A DNA stretch of 64,000 nt, taken from NCBI RefSeq assembly GCF_022898935.1, contig NZ_JALIRP010000005.1, positions 310,001 to 374,000 on the forward strand, read 5' to 3'. How positions within the stretch are numbered: position 1 is the stretch's first letter; every line of letters starts with the position of its first letter. The stretch comes from Paenibacillus mangrovi (GTDB lineage Bacteria; Bacillota; Bacilli; Paenibacillales; Paenibacillaceae). Position numbers and translations under genes: made by a program. The notes beneath the pieces are model-generated. The model saw only the letters and a program-made list of their open reading frames with translations, had not been told where the DNA came from and ran no database searches. Of this stretch, positions 16,975 to 25,415 are shown in pieces.

Positions 16975-17744
16975 TAATTAAACTGCCAGCAGCTGAGGCT
17001 TAAATTGCCATACTGGTAGCTGCGGTGCAGCAAAGTTGCCTGCCGGTTCGCATCCCCTGCGCCCATCGCAATCAGCAGAGGAATAAAATGCTCGCTTGTC
17101 GGTACCGCCATTTGGGCATGGGGAGCGAGCTCACGGTACTTAAACAGCGACTCTGTATCCCAGGCCTCAAGCTTGCTCTGTAGCCAGCCATCAAATGCTC
17201 CAGCCCATTCATCGACTCCTTCCGCGCGCCAATTCACACTCCGCAGATTATGAACGGTTCCGCCGCTGCCAATAATAAGCACATCCTGTTCTCTTAGCTC
17301 CGATAATGCTTTTCCGATTTCATACTGCTGCTCGTTCGTCAGATAACGGTTAACCGAGAGCGCGACGACCGGAATATCCGCATCCGGGTACACCAGCTTC
17401 AAAACCGCCCAAGAACCATGATCGAGCCCTCTCTCCTCATTCAGCCTGCTTGGAATGCCATGCTCCGTGAACAGAGACTGGATCTGGTCGCTAAGCGAAC
17501 GGTCTCCCGGCGCCGGATAGGTCATCCGGTAAAGATCATCCTGGAATCCCCCAAAATCATAAATGGTGCTGTATAGATCAACAGCGCTCACGGTTTGAAC
17601 AGGCTCTTCCCAATGGGCAGAGAAAATAACGATTGCTTTGGGCTTGGTTGTATGTGAAGCGAAATTTTTCAATAAATCGGTGTACGCATGCTCTTCAAGC
17701 ACTAATGAAGGTGCACCATGCGCAAAAAAATACGATGGCATCAT
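16974..17744 (-). CDS. DODA-type (class III extradiol) ring-opening dioxygenase family protein
   Basis: A 256-residue LigB-superfamily enzyme of the YgiD/4,5-DOPA-dioxygenase type. It starts PSYFFAHGAPSLVLEE with the first metal-ligand His, has IVFSAHWEEP near 37-46 with the second, and LIIGSGGTVHNLRSVNW near 155-171 with the third. These enzymes open a catechol ring or, in YgiD relatives, act on DOPA; the true substrate is unknown. AAGGAGTGA precedes the ATG. It is divergent from an XRE-cupin regulator 197 bases away, which is its likely controller. Confidence 0.88.
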   Translation of the reverse strand: MMPSYFFAHGAPSLVLEEHAYTDLLKNFASHTTKPKAIVIFSAHWEEPVQTVSAVDLYSTIYDFGGFQDDLYRMTYPAPGDRSLSDQIQSLFTEHGIPSRLNEERGLDHGSWAVLKLVYPDADIPVVALSVNRYLTNEQQYEIGKALSELREQDVLIIGSGGTVHNLRSVNWRAEGVDEWAGAFDGWLQSKLEAWDTESLFKYRELAPHAQMAVPTSEHFIPLLIAMGAGDANRQATLLHRSYQYGNLSLSCWQFN

Positions 17745-17941
17745 ATCAAATCACTCCTTATGGTTATGGATATCTGTATCTGATTCCAGTTACTTCAGAA
17801 CGCCGCACCGAAAATATTAGTAATAATAAAATATATTTTATATGAGTAATTTAACGCGTTTGCCGCTAGCATGTCAATATAAATTTTGTTAATATAAATA
17901 AAAAATCAGTATTACAAATATTTTAGAGGATGCGTGAATCC

Positions 17942-18493
17942 ATGGACATCGGCTCCAACATCCGGGCCATCCGGAAACGAAAAAATATTACGATTGCTCA
18001 AATATGTGAAGAAACAGGCCTTTCCCAAGGCTTCCTGAGCCAGGTTGAAACCAATAAAACCTCGCCTTCCATCGCCACACTGGAGAATATCGCACAGGCT
18101 TTAAAGGTTCCTTTGGCTTATTTACTTCTGAAAAAAGAAGAACGCATGCATATTGTCCGCAAAGACGAGCGGAAGATCACGACAAGCGGGTCCCAGCAGC
18201 TAAAAGTAGAGCATCTGAGCTCAACGAAGAACGTCAGAATGATGCTTGTGGAAGTCCCTCCCGGAGCCTCTACCGGAGAAGCACCGCATGCGCATGAGGG
18301 TGAGGAAGTGCATGTCGTTATGAAGGGGAGAATTTATGCCGAGCAGGGAGAGGATTCGGCTGAATTTGCCGAAGGGGACTCTTTTTCATGGAACGCCTGC
18401 ACACCACATCTCGTCAAAAATATTGGCGATGGGCCGGCCATTATTTTGATATCCGTTTATACGGAGTCGGATCAACCCGGTCAAGCATATTGA
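17942..18493 (+). CDS. XRE-family regulator with C-terminal cupin domain
   Basis: A 183-residue regulator. The helix-turn-helix at 1-60 reads GSNIRAIRKRKNITIAQICE and then GLSQGFLSQVETNKTSPSI. The cupin domain at about 110-178 has HAHEGEEVHVVMKGR and the second motif FSWNACTPHLVKN, whose His residues could hold a metal and sense a small ligand. ATG 17942 is chosen over 17930 because the HTH normally begins within a few residues and AGAGG (17925-17929) is too close to the earlier codon. It lies between, and may control, the divergent dioxygenase and the downstream reductase. Confidence 0.88.
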   Translation: MDIGSNIRAIRKRKNITIAQICEETGLSQGFLSQVETNKTSPSIATLENIAQALKVPLAYLLLKKEERMHIVRKDERKITTSGSQQLKVEHLSSTKNVRMMLVEVPPGASTGEAPHAHEGEEVHVVMKGRIYAEQGEDSAEFAEGDSFSWNACTPHLVKNIGDGPAIILISVYTESDQPGQAY

Positions 18494-18586
18494 AACCATT
18501 CTCTTCGTGTGCAACAATAGACGGGAAGGCGCTTACGCTAAACGCCATCTTACGTTTCTATTATAAAGATGCGGAGGTACATAGAC

Positions 18587-19504
18587 ATGAGAACGATCAA
18601 GCTGGGCACGAGTACGCTAGAGGTGCCTGTTGTTGCAGTAGGCTGCATGCGCATCGGATCGCTGGATATGCAGCAAACCGAACGCTTCATTCAGACGGCG
18701 ATTGAAGAAGGAGCCAATTTCTTCGAACATGCGGATATTTACGGAGGTGGCACAGCGGAAGAACGCTTCGCGGAAGCCATTCATATGAACCCAAGTGTCC
18801 GGGAGAAGATCATTTTGCAATCTAAATGCGGCATCCGCCCGGGAATGTTCGATTTCTCCAAAGAACATATCCTGAACTCGGTCGACGGCATCCTTAAACG
18901 TCTTCAAACCGATTATCTGGATGTCCTGTGTCTGCATCGCCCGGATACGCTCGTGGAACCGGAAGAAGTGGCCGAGGCTTTTGCTCTGCTGGAAAGCTCA
19001 GGCAAAGTGCGTCATTTCGGCGTTTCCAACCAGAATCCGATGCAAATTCAGCTGCTGCAAAAGTTCGTGAAGCAGCCGATCGTGGCCAACCAGCTTCAGC
19101 TCAGCATTACAAACACCACCATGATCTCCCAAGGCTTCAACGTAAACATGGAGAACAATGCAGCTGTCAACCGTGACGGCAGCGTACTCGATTTCTGCAG
19201 ATTGCATGACATCACCATTCAGCCTTGGTCTCCGTTCCAGTATGGATTCTTCGAGGGAGTATTCCTCGGCAATGATAAATTCCCTGAGCTGAATCAAAAA
19301 ATCGATGAGGTTGCGGCCAAATACGGTGTAAGCAACACAACCATCGCTGTCGCCTGGCTGCTTCGTCATCCGGCGAACATGCAGCCGGTCATCGGTACAA
19401 TGAATATCGACCGCCTGAAGGATTGCTTGAAAGCAACCGAAATCCGTCTCACGCGGGAAGAGTGGTACGATATTTACCGTTCCGCGGGCAATATTCTTCC
19501 ATAA
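18587..19504 (+). CDS. Aldo/keto reductase family oxidoreductase, YdhF-like
   Basis: A 305-residue NADPH-dependent TIM-barrel reductase. The catalytic tetrad can be placed: Asp in FFEHADIYGGG (a usual TANxYG position), Tyr in the same motif, Lys in IILQSKCGIRPG and His in DVLCLHRPDTLVE. The NADP-binding C-terminal part carries QPVIGTMNIDRLKD. GGAGGT directly upstream fixes the start at 18587 rather than 18569. It follows the XRE-cupin gene by 93 bases and could share its transcript. Confidence 0.9.
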   Translation: MRTIKLGTSTLEVPVVAVGCMRIGSLDMQQTERFIQTAIEEGANFFEHADIYGGGTAEERFAEAIHMNPSVREKIILQSKCGIRPGMFDFSKEHILNSVDGILKRLQTDYLDVLCLHRPDTLVEPEEVAEAFALLESSGKVRHFGVSNQNPMQIQLLQKFVKQPIVANQLQLSITNTTMISQGFNVNMENNAAVNRDGSVLDFCRLHDITIQPWSPFQYGFFEGVFLGNDKFPELNQKIDEVAAKYGVSNTTIAVAWLLRHPANMQPVIGTMNIDRLKDCLKATEIRLTREEWYDIYRSAGNILP

Positions 19505-19512
19505 AGACAAGC

Positions 19513-19540
19513 AAAGGCACCCTGCCAAGGGTGCCTTTTT
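19513..19540 (+). terminator. Terminator of the aldo/keto reductase gene
   Basis: Perfect 10-bp stem AAAGGCACCC/GGGTGCCTTT with a short loop and T5 on the plus strand. Confidence 0.88.
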
Positions 19541-19576
19541 ATTAGATTATAGAATTTATATATTCCACCTAAGCTG

Positions 19577-20965
19577 CTAAGCTTTCGGTGCCCACAGCGA
19601 CTCGATATCCTCCAGGGATTTCCCCTTGGTTTCCGGAATCACACGCAAGGTGAAGAAGAACGTAATCAGAGACATAATGCCGAATATCCAGAAGGTAATC
19701 GCCGGACCTGCTGAAGCAAGCATCGGAGGAAAGGCTTGAGATACCACATAGTCGGCAGCCCATAATGCCATGGAGGCAATCGATGTAGCGATGCCGCGAA
19801 CCCGGTTCGGGAAGATTTCTGAGATGACAACCCATACAACCGGTCCGAGTGAAACCGCAAATGCAGCTACATAAATTAGAATAAAAATGAGCACCAATGG
19901 CCCCGAAGTATGGCCCGTCTGGAACGCGATACCGATGACCGCAAGACAGATCGTCATGGCTGAAGACCCGACAAGCAGCAATACTTTGCGTCCGACTTTA
20001 TCGATGAGCCAAATGGCCAAGATCGTAAACAGGAAGTTAATCAAACCAACAAGAATGGTTTGGATCAATGCGGCATTCGTACCCGCACCCGTCTCCTTAA
20101 AGATTTCCGGAGCATAGTACATGACTGCGTTGATACCCGTAACCTGCTGAAGGATCGCCAGACCTACGCCCACGATCATTGCCATTCTCAGGCCTGGACT
20201 GAACAGCTGACGGAAGGATCCTTTTTCCTGCTTGAATGATTCCTTAATATCCAGCACTTCCTGCTTGGCCAGCTCCTCGCCATGAATCCGGAGCAGGATC
20301 GGAAGGGATTCCGCAGCACGCCCCTGCTTGATCAGCCATCTTGGGCTTTCAGGCACCAGGAACAGCAGCACCAGGAACAAGATGCCGGGAATCACGCCGG
20401 ACGCAAACATCCACCGCCAAGCAGTCGACACATCCCATGCCGCGTCTCCCAGATTCGAGATCCACAGGTTGGTGAAGTAGACGAGGAAGATCCCCGTTAC
20501 GGTAGCAAGCTGATTCAGCGCTACGAGACGTCCCCGGTATTTTGCCGGTGCAATTTCCGCATTATAGAGAGGAGACAATGTCGAAGTAATACCGATGCCA
20601 AGACCGCCAATCATCCGGGCAATAATAAATCCGCTGAATGTACCTGGGATAGCGGATCCAACCGAACCGATAATAAACAGAATCGCAGCCGTAATCAGTA
20701 TTTTTTTGCGGCCAAATTTATCGCTCAGCACACCCGTGCTGAGTGCACCAACGATACAACCGATAATCAAGCTGGAAACCGCCCAGCCTACCTGAAACTC
20801 ACTTAAATCGAAGCGGTCTTTCATAAAACCGATGGCTCCCGATACAACGGCTGTATCGAAGCCAAACAGCAATCCGCCTAAAGCGGCAACAATGGATACC
20901 AAGGTCACGAACTTCATGCTGACTTTCTGCTGTTCGTTTTGTTCTTGTATATTTGAGCTCATCAT
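19577..20965 (-). CDS. Sugar:proton symporter, MFS sugar-porter family
   Basis: A 462-residue, 12-helix permease of the XylE/AraE/IolT type, importing a pentose, hexose or inositol with protons. Signatures are LLFGFDTAVVSGA in helix 1, GVLSDKFGRKKIL after helix 2, RMIGGLGIGITSTLSPLYNAE, VPESPRWLIKQG before the central loop, QQVTGINAVMYYAPEIF in helix 7, and the C-terminal PETKGKSLEDIE. It lies downstream of a three-component sugar-sensing operon on the same strand, separated by a terminator. It has its own promoter region with direct repeats suitable for an AraC-type activator. Confidence 0.92.
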   Translation of the reverse strand: MMSSNIQEQNEQQKVSMKFVTLVSIVAALGGLLFGFDTAVVSGAIGFMKDRFDLSEFQVGWAVSSLIIGCIVGALSTGVLSDKFGRKKILITAAILFIIGSVGSAIPGTFSGFIIARMIGGLGIGITSTLSPLYNAEIAPAKYRGRLVALNQLATVTGIFLVYFTNLWISNLGDAAWDVSTAWRWMFASGVIPGILFLVLLFLVPESPRWLIKQGRAAESLPILLRIHGEELAKQEVLDIKESFKQEKGSFRQLFSPGLRMAMIVGVGLAILQQVTGINAVMYYAPEIFKETGAGTNAALIQTILVGLINFLFTILAIWLIDKVGRKVLLLVGSSAMTICLAVIGIAFQTGHTSGPLVLIFILIYVAAFAVSLGPVVWVVISEIFPNRVRGIATSIASMALWAADYVVSQAFPPMLASAGPAITFWIFGIMSLITFFFTLRVIPETKGKSLEDIESLWAPKA

Positions 20966-21034
20966 CTGATGTCCCTTCTAATCAAATATTCACTTCAGAA
21001 GACTCCTATCGATGAATCTCCTGAATCTACAATA

Positions 21035-21097
21035 ATTGTATCATGGGCTATATCTCAGAACGTGACCTATTCCCTTCACTTATTTGCGTTATCTCAG
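21035..21097 (-). promoter_or_regulatory. Candidate AraC-type activator sites upstream of the sugar porter
   Basis: On the minus strand two copies of CTGAGATA (plus coordinates 21090-21097 and 21051-21058) lie 39 bases apart. The second overlaps the -35 position of a TACAAT -10 box (21035-21040), 70 bases before the porter start. No good -35 is present, as is usual for activator-dependent promoters. The adjacent YesN-like regulator is the natural candidate to bind. Confidence 0.4.
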
Positions 21098-21177
21098 CAT
21101 AATATTGCCCCGGCTCCTTTTCCTATTCACCGTGGGGCCATCTGACTAGCACAAATTCACCTAACCACAACAAAAAA

Positions 21178-21212
21178 GTCCATGTCTGATGACATGGACT
21201 GATGACATGGAC
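21178..21212 (-). terminator. Terminator of the sensor operon with a duplicated arm
   Basis: GTCCATGTC (21178-21186) pairs with GACATGGAC (21191-21199); on the minus strand the stem is followed by T6. The arm is repeated in tandem: TGATGACATGGAC occurs at 21187-21199 and 21200-21212. Two alternative hairpins can therefore form. Confidence 0.8.
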
Positions 21213-21220
21213 TCCCAATC

Positions 21221-22570
21221 TTATTGAAGCTGTACACGGTACTCCGATGGCGTTACTCCCGTCACCTTTTTAAACACGCGACTGAAATAGTTGGGGTCCT
21301 TGTAGCCAACCGCATAACAGACCTCTTTCATGCTCAGTTCCCCGTTCTTCATCATATCCTTGGCCTTATCAATGCGAAGCCTCGTTACATAATCGATGAA
21401 GGTTTCTCCGGTTTGCTGCTTGAATACTTTGCTGAAATAATATGGGTTCAGGTGAACATGCTCGGCCGCATCTTCAAGCGAGATCTCCTCTTGGAACTTC
21501 TCCCGGATATAATCGAGTGCCCGGTCCAACATATTCGTTGTGCTCTGCTCTCGCTCCTCGCGGATTTGCCTGATGGCCAGCTCCACGTATGTGCTCTCTT
21601 CTGCCGAAGCTTCACCAGGCATCTGAGAAGTGGCTTTGCCTGATCCATTCCGGTCAGCCATACTCAAATCCTCGAAACGGCAGAGGCTTCCCCATTTGTT
21701 CTCGAATTTCGATGCGAAAACGGCTTCATAATAGGATCTACGGATCCCCGTTACCTCTGGCTGTACGGAACCGATGCCTACAGAGATTGTAATTCCATAC
21801 CGCCCGGTAAGAGCCTCAGCCAGCTTCGTCCCCAGCTGCACAGCGCCTTCCTGGATCGCCTCCATTCCAGTCTGCGGCTTTTCAAGCAGAAATACGGCCA
21901 TATGACTATGAACCATGGAGCTGACAACGGCGCCCCAGCGGTCTTTGGTCATTCCATGCGTCAAGCCTTTGACCGTGTCGTATACTTTCTTCTTCTCATC
22001 TCCGAGCTCCGGAAAAGCTAGCACGAGCGCGCATCCTTTATGGATGGAAATCCCCAGTATATCCGCCAGATGCTCCACCTCAGTCTCATTGACCTGATCG
22101 GACATGAAGTGAAGGGCTATTTCCGTTTCCCCCAGCGGTAGCAGCTGAAAGAACTTGTCCCGGACGGCAAGCTGTTCATTGCGTTGTCTCCGGTCTGCTT
22201 TAATCTCATTCACGAGCCGCATGAGGACGGATGCGATCTGGTCCCTTTTGGCCGGCTTGACCAAATACTCCTGAACACCAAGGGAAAGAGCCTGCTTGGC
22301 ATATTCGAAGTATTCGTAAGCGGTAACCAAAACCATCTTAACCTGAGGATTCTGTGCCTTGATTTCCTTCAATGCCTCAAGTCCCTGAATTCCCGGCATT
22401 CGGACGTCCATCATCACGATATGAGGATGGAACTCCGCCGCCTTCTGAATGGCAATCCGTCCGTTTTCCGCATGGTGGATTTCAAAAGTATCCGGCATCA
22501 TCCGGTTCACGATCCATTCAATGCCTTCACGTTCAAGCGCTTCATCATCCGCGATCAGTAGACGATACAT
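21221..22570 (-). CDS. Response regulator with AraC-type DNA-binding domain, YesN-like
   Basis: A 449-residue response regulator. The receiver domain at 1-120 has the acidic pair D8/D9, phospho-acceptor D55 in VMMDVRMPG and Lys in EYLVKPAKRDQ. A middle linker domain follows, then the double helix-turn-helix at about 345-449 with ISLEDAAEHVHLNPYYFSKVF and VCYAVGYKDPNYFSRVFKKV. GGGGGAAGAGC just before ATG 22570 fixes the start. It overlaps the kinase gene by 26 bases. Phosphorylation by that kinase should make it activate sugar-use genes, plausibly the neighbouring porter. Confidence 0.92.
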   Translation of the reverse strand: MYRLLIADDEALEREGIEWIVNRMMPDTFEIHHAENGRIAIQKAAEFHPHIVMMDVRMPGIQGLEALKEIKAQNPQVKMVLVTAYEYFEYAKQALSLGVQEYLVKPAKRDQIASVLMRLVNEIKADRRQRNEQLAVRDKFFQLLPLGETEIALHFMSDQVNETEVEHLADILGISIHKGCALVLAFPELGDEKKKVYDTVKGLTHGMTKDRWGAVVSSMVHSHMAVFLLEKPQTGMEAIQEGAVQLGTKLAEALTGRYGITISVGIGSVQPEVTGIRRSYYEAVFASKFENKWGSLCRFEDLSMADRNGSGKATSQMPGEASAEESTYVELAIRQIREEREQSTTNMLDRALDYIREKFQEEISLEDAAEHVHLNPYYFSKVFKQQTGETFIDYVTRLRIDKAKDMMKNGELSMKEVCYAVGYKDPNYFSRVFKKVTGVTPSEYRVQLQ

Positions 22571-24014
22571 GCTCTTCCCCCTTTCCAGTACTAGGTATCT
22601 GTATGAGAACCGTTGTCCCCTTACCCGGCTCACTCTGAATGCTGATCATATCCTTTTGGTTATAAAATAGCTCCAGCCGCTTGAACACGTTACGCGTGCC
22701 AAGTCCGGTGGAATGGCTTTTCTCCGGATTATCCCGTTCCCTAGGAAGCTCCTCATCATAATGAAGCAGCGATTCGCGGACATCCTCACTCATACCGACC
22801 CCATTATCCGAAATGGCTACCCAGGTTTCATCTGGTTTGCACTGAATGGCCAGTTTGATGACCGCCCCTTCTTCCATGCCTTCGATGGCGTGCACAAACA
22901 CATTTTCGAGGATCGGCTGCAGCGTCAGCACGGGCACCAATACATCCAGTCCCGCCTCATCAATCTCGGTTTCGAACCGGATCCGTTCACGGAAACGGGC
23001 CTGCTGGATAATGAAATATTCTTTGGCATGCTCCACCTCATCCCGCAGAGGAACAGGGCGATCCAATTGCCGGAGATTATACCGGAGCAGATTCGACATG
23101 GATACGGTCAGATCGCTCGTTTTTTCCGCACCCTCAATCAAAGCCAGCTTGGACAGTACGTTCAAGGAATTGAACAGAAAATGTGGATTGATTTGATTTT
23201 GCAGCACCGCAAGCTCCAGTTCCTTCACAAGACGGTCCTTCTCCGAACTTTCCTTCTCTTTTTGAATGAGCAGCTTCAGATTCTCCTGCATTTGTCCGAA
23301 GGCTTCCGATAGAATCCGAAATTCGTCATGCGTACTCATCTGGGGAGGAACGACCTGCAGGTTGCCGCCTGAGATTTCTTCAGCGGTCTGAACCAGCTCG
23401 TTGATAGGCCGTGTAATCCGCAGCGAAATCCAGTAAGCAAACAGCACGCTGATGACCGTATTCAGTACGAAAACGGCGACTCCCCAGTGATTCATCACTT
23501 CCGTCTGCACGAGAATCTTCCGGTAGATCGGCTGATAGTAGCTGAGCTCCTGGTCAATCAGTTGATAGGCTTCTTCCTGGATAAAAGCGGCTGTTTTCTC
23601 AGCCTCCGTATAAGAAGCGGCATAGGCGAGCGGCGTCTGGCTGTTTAATGCTTCGATGATGCTTTTTTCCTGTCCAATAAATGTATCTAGCATATGCTGA
23701 TAACTCCGAACTGTCAGTTCGGTAGATGAAATCGCAGGTTGGGCGGACAGGCTTGACTGCAGATCCTTCAGTTCATCGCTCTGGCCTTGATATGCCCGAA
23801 GACTGCTTGCGCTGCGGTCTGTGATATATACGCTTATTGCACGCAGATTTTCCTGCGTTTTCTGATCAATCTGTTTGTATAATAATACCCGATCCAGCAT
23901 CATATTATAGCTTTGCTGCACCGTCCGTCCACTTTGGAACACAAAGAAGGATACCGCGTTATTCAAAATGAAGAGCAGCGGGATGACAATGAACAGCATT
24001 CTGCGCATATTCAT
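22545..24014 (-). CDS. Sensor histidine kinase, YesM/LytS type
   Basis: A 489-residue membrane kinase. Helix 1 is at about 5-25, an extracytoplasmic helical domain of roughly 150 residues follows, helix 2 is at about 180-200 (VAVFVLNTVISVLFAYWISL), and then HAMP (RITRPINELVQTAEEI). The His_kinase domain has phospho-acceptor His in NQINPHFLFNSLN, followed by HATPase with ENVFVHAIEG and DNGVGM. The extracellular part lacks a recognisable ligand domain, which fits ligand reception through the binding protein encoded just upstream (four-base overlap). Confidence 0.92.
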   Translation of the reverse strand: MNMRRMLFIVIPLLFILNNAVSFFVFQSGRTVQQSYNMMLDRVLLYKQIDQKTQENLRAISVYITDRSASSLRAYQGQSDELKDLQSSLSAQPAISSTELTVRSYQHMLDTFIGQEKSIIEALNSQTPLAYAASYTEAEKTAAFIQEEAYQLIDQELSYYQPIYRKILVQTEVMNHWGVAVFVLNTVISVLFAYWISLRITRPINELVQTAEEISGGNLQVVPPQMSTHDEFRILSEAFGQMQENLKLLIQKEKESSEKDRLVKELELAVLQNQINPHFLFNSLNVLSKLALIEGAEKTSDLTVSMSNLLRYNLRQLDRPVPLRDEVEHAKEYFIIQQARFRERIRFETEIDEAGLDVLVPVLTLQPILENVFVHAIEGMEEGAVIKLAIQCKPDETWVAISDNGVGMSEDVRESLLHYDEELPRERDNPEKSHSTGLGTRNVFKRLELFYNQKDMISIQSEPGKGTTVLIQIPSTGKGEEHVSSTDRG

Positions 24015-24997
24015 CGGTTGCTTCCCCCTGCCTGCATATGTTCCCCGTCCATAATGTTTGTGGGAATAAAATAGGGTGTGGACAGCTTTTCACCCTTAAA
24101 CCATTGATCCAATAGATAAACGGCTTTGGCGCCGATTTCTCCTGGCTGCTGCACAACGGAAGCCTTAATATCGCCCTCGGAGATCCCTTTTCGGGTCACT
24201 TCCAAATCGTCGAATCCGTACACGCTTACATCTTCCTGACCGGCTGCAGTTACGCCCTCCACAATGCCTGCCGCATCCAGTGCACTGAATCCGACGATCG
24301 TGCTGATATCCGGGTGCTGCTTCAGCATCGCCTCCGCCTGCTCGGCCGCGCCGATACGTGAAATATTGGATGAGCGAACATCAATGATCTGAAAACCGGG
24401 CGCTGCCGAGATGACGGAACGAAAACCTTCTAAGCGAAGCCGCTGATTGTCCGCCTCACTACCGATGATGACGCCAATCTGACCGTTCCTCGCTTCATTT
24501 TTAACCACAAGCTCACCCAGCTGCTCTCCCGCCTTACGGTTATCCGTGCCCACATATGCCAGGCGCCGGCTCCCCGGCTCATCCGCATCGACGGTTAGAA
24601 CGGGTATTCCCTGATCTACCGCTTTGCCAATCAGCTGGTCATACTCCGGATTGCCAATACCCTGCACCAGGATCGCATCCGGCTTCGCGGCAATGGATTT
24701 CTCCAGGAGTCTCATCTGCTCGGAAGGATCGATCCGGATTGGCCCCATGTAGTCGATCTTCATCCCTAGTTTGTCCGCCGCTTGATCTGCCCCCTGCTCC
24801 ATTTCCCGCCAGAACGGATTGTCGAGCTCCTGCGCGATCAGAACGATATGCTTGGCAGGTGAAGCTGAAGTCTTGTCATGTTCCATGCGCTGTACCAAAT
24901 CATCTACCTTTGTCGTGGAATCGAAAAAGCGAATGAGTACATATCCAAAAATAAGAACGAGGGCGATCAGTCCGAAGGACCACTTCCGGTTTGACAT
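24011..24997 (-). CDS. Membrane-anchored sugar-binding protein, sensory partner of the kinase
   Basis: A 328-residue class I periplasmic-binding-type protein of the ribose/xylose-binding group (Peripla_BP_4). Instead of a lipobox it has one uncleaved N-terminal helix (WSFGLIALVLIFGYVLIRFF, residues 6-25) and no Cys, so it is tethered to the membrane. Binding-fold marks are IVLIAQELDNPFWREMEQGA, PDAILVQGIG, VLTVDADEPG, YVGTDNRKAGEQLGELV and VSVYGFDDLE. GGGGGAGAGG precedes the start at 24997. No sugar permease or ATPase is adjacent; it leads the kinase and regulator genes, so it is inferred to be a sensor as in XylFII-LytS of Clostridium, not a transporter part. Confidence 0.88.
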   Translation of the reverse strand: MSNRKWSFGLIALVLIFGYVLIRFFDSTTKVDDLVQRMEHDKTSASPAKHIVLIAQELDNPFWREMEQGADQAADKLGMKIDYMGPIRIDPSEQMRLLEKSIAAKPDAILVQGIGNPEYDQLIGKAVDQGIPVLTVDADEPGSRRLAYVGTDNRKAGEQLGELVVKNEARNGQIGVIIGSEADNQRLRLEGFRSVISAAPGFQIIDVRSSNISRIGAAEQAEAMLKQHPDISTIVGFSALDAAGIVEGVTAAGQEDVSVYGFDDLEVTRKGISEGDIKASVVQQPGEIGAKAVYLLDQWFKGEKLSTPYFIPTNIMDGEHMQAGGSNR

Positions 24998-25415
24998 GTT
25001 GCCTCTCCCCCTTTCTGCTCGCGTATCATGCGTATGTTTATTTAGGTTTAATTTGTCCATTTGATTAGTATATCATTAAGCGGAGACTGGCTTTTAAATT
25101 CACGAATTTGGAGTTCTGCTAGAGTCATTTTACGATAAAATTTCATTCGTATATGAATGGGCCCTTTCCCAATCTGTTGTCATCGCGATACCTTTTTTGT
25201 TCCTGCTGCTCAAAAGACACCATCCTGTCAGCGAAGAGCTGTTGGTCCACAGGACGAACAAGTCAGTAACCTTATAGGTCAAAATAAGCCCCGGAGACGT
25301 AAATCTCCGGGACTTCGAATATACCGGTGGGAGTATGGCGCAAGCAAAGATTGACCAGCTGCTCAGCCCAACAATGTAGGGACAAGCGTATCGTCTAGGA
25401 TTCCGAGTGGAGATA
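24998..25415. other. Gene-free interval upstream of the three-component operon
   Basis: This interval holds the promoter region of the sensory operon and the trailer of the KinB-like kinase. The only clear element is the hairpin at 25290-25311. A 65-codon plus-strand frame at 25157-25354 has no ribosome site and an odd composition, and is not called. Confidence 0.5.
25290..25311 (-). terminator. Terminator of the KinB-like kinase gene
   Basis: Perfect 8-bp stem CCCGGAGA/TCTCCGGG around a six-base loop. On the minus strand it is followed by GCTTATTTTG. It lies about 105 bases beyond the kinase stop. Confidence 0.6.

Noticed and set aside
25157..25354. 65-codon plus-strand frame between the sensory operon and the KinB-like kinase
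   Set aside because: No ribosome site, unusual Cys/His/Arg-rich composition, and it contains the kinase terminator hairpin.
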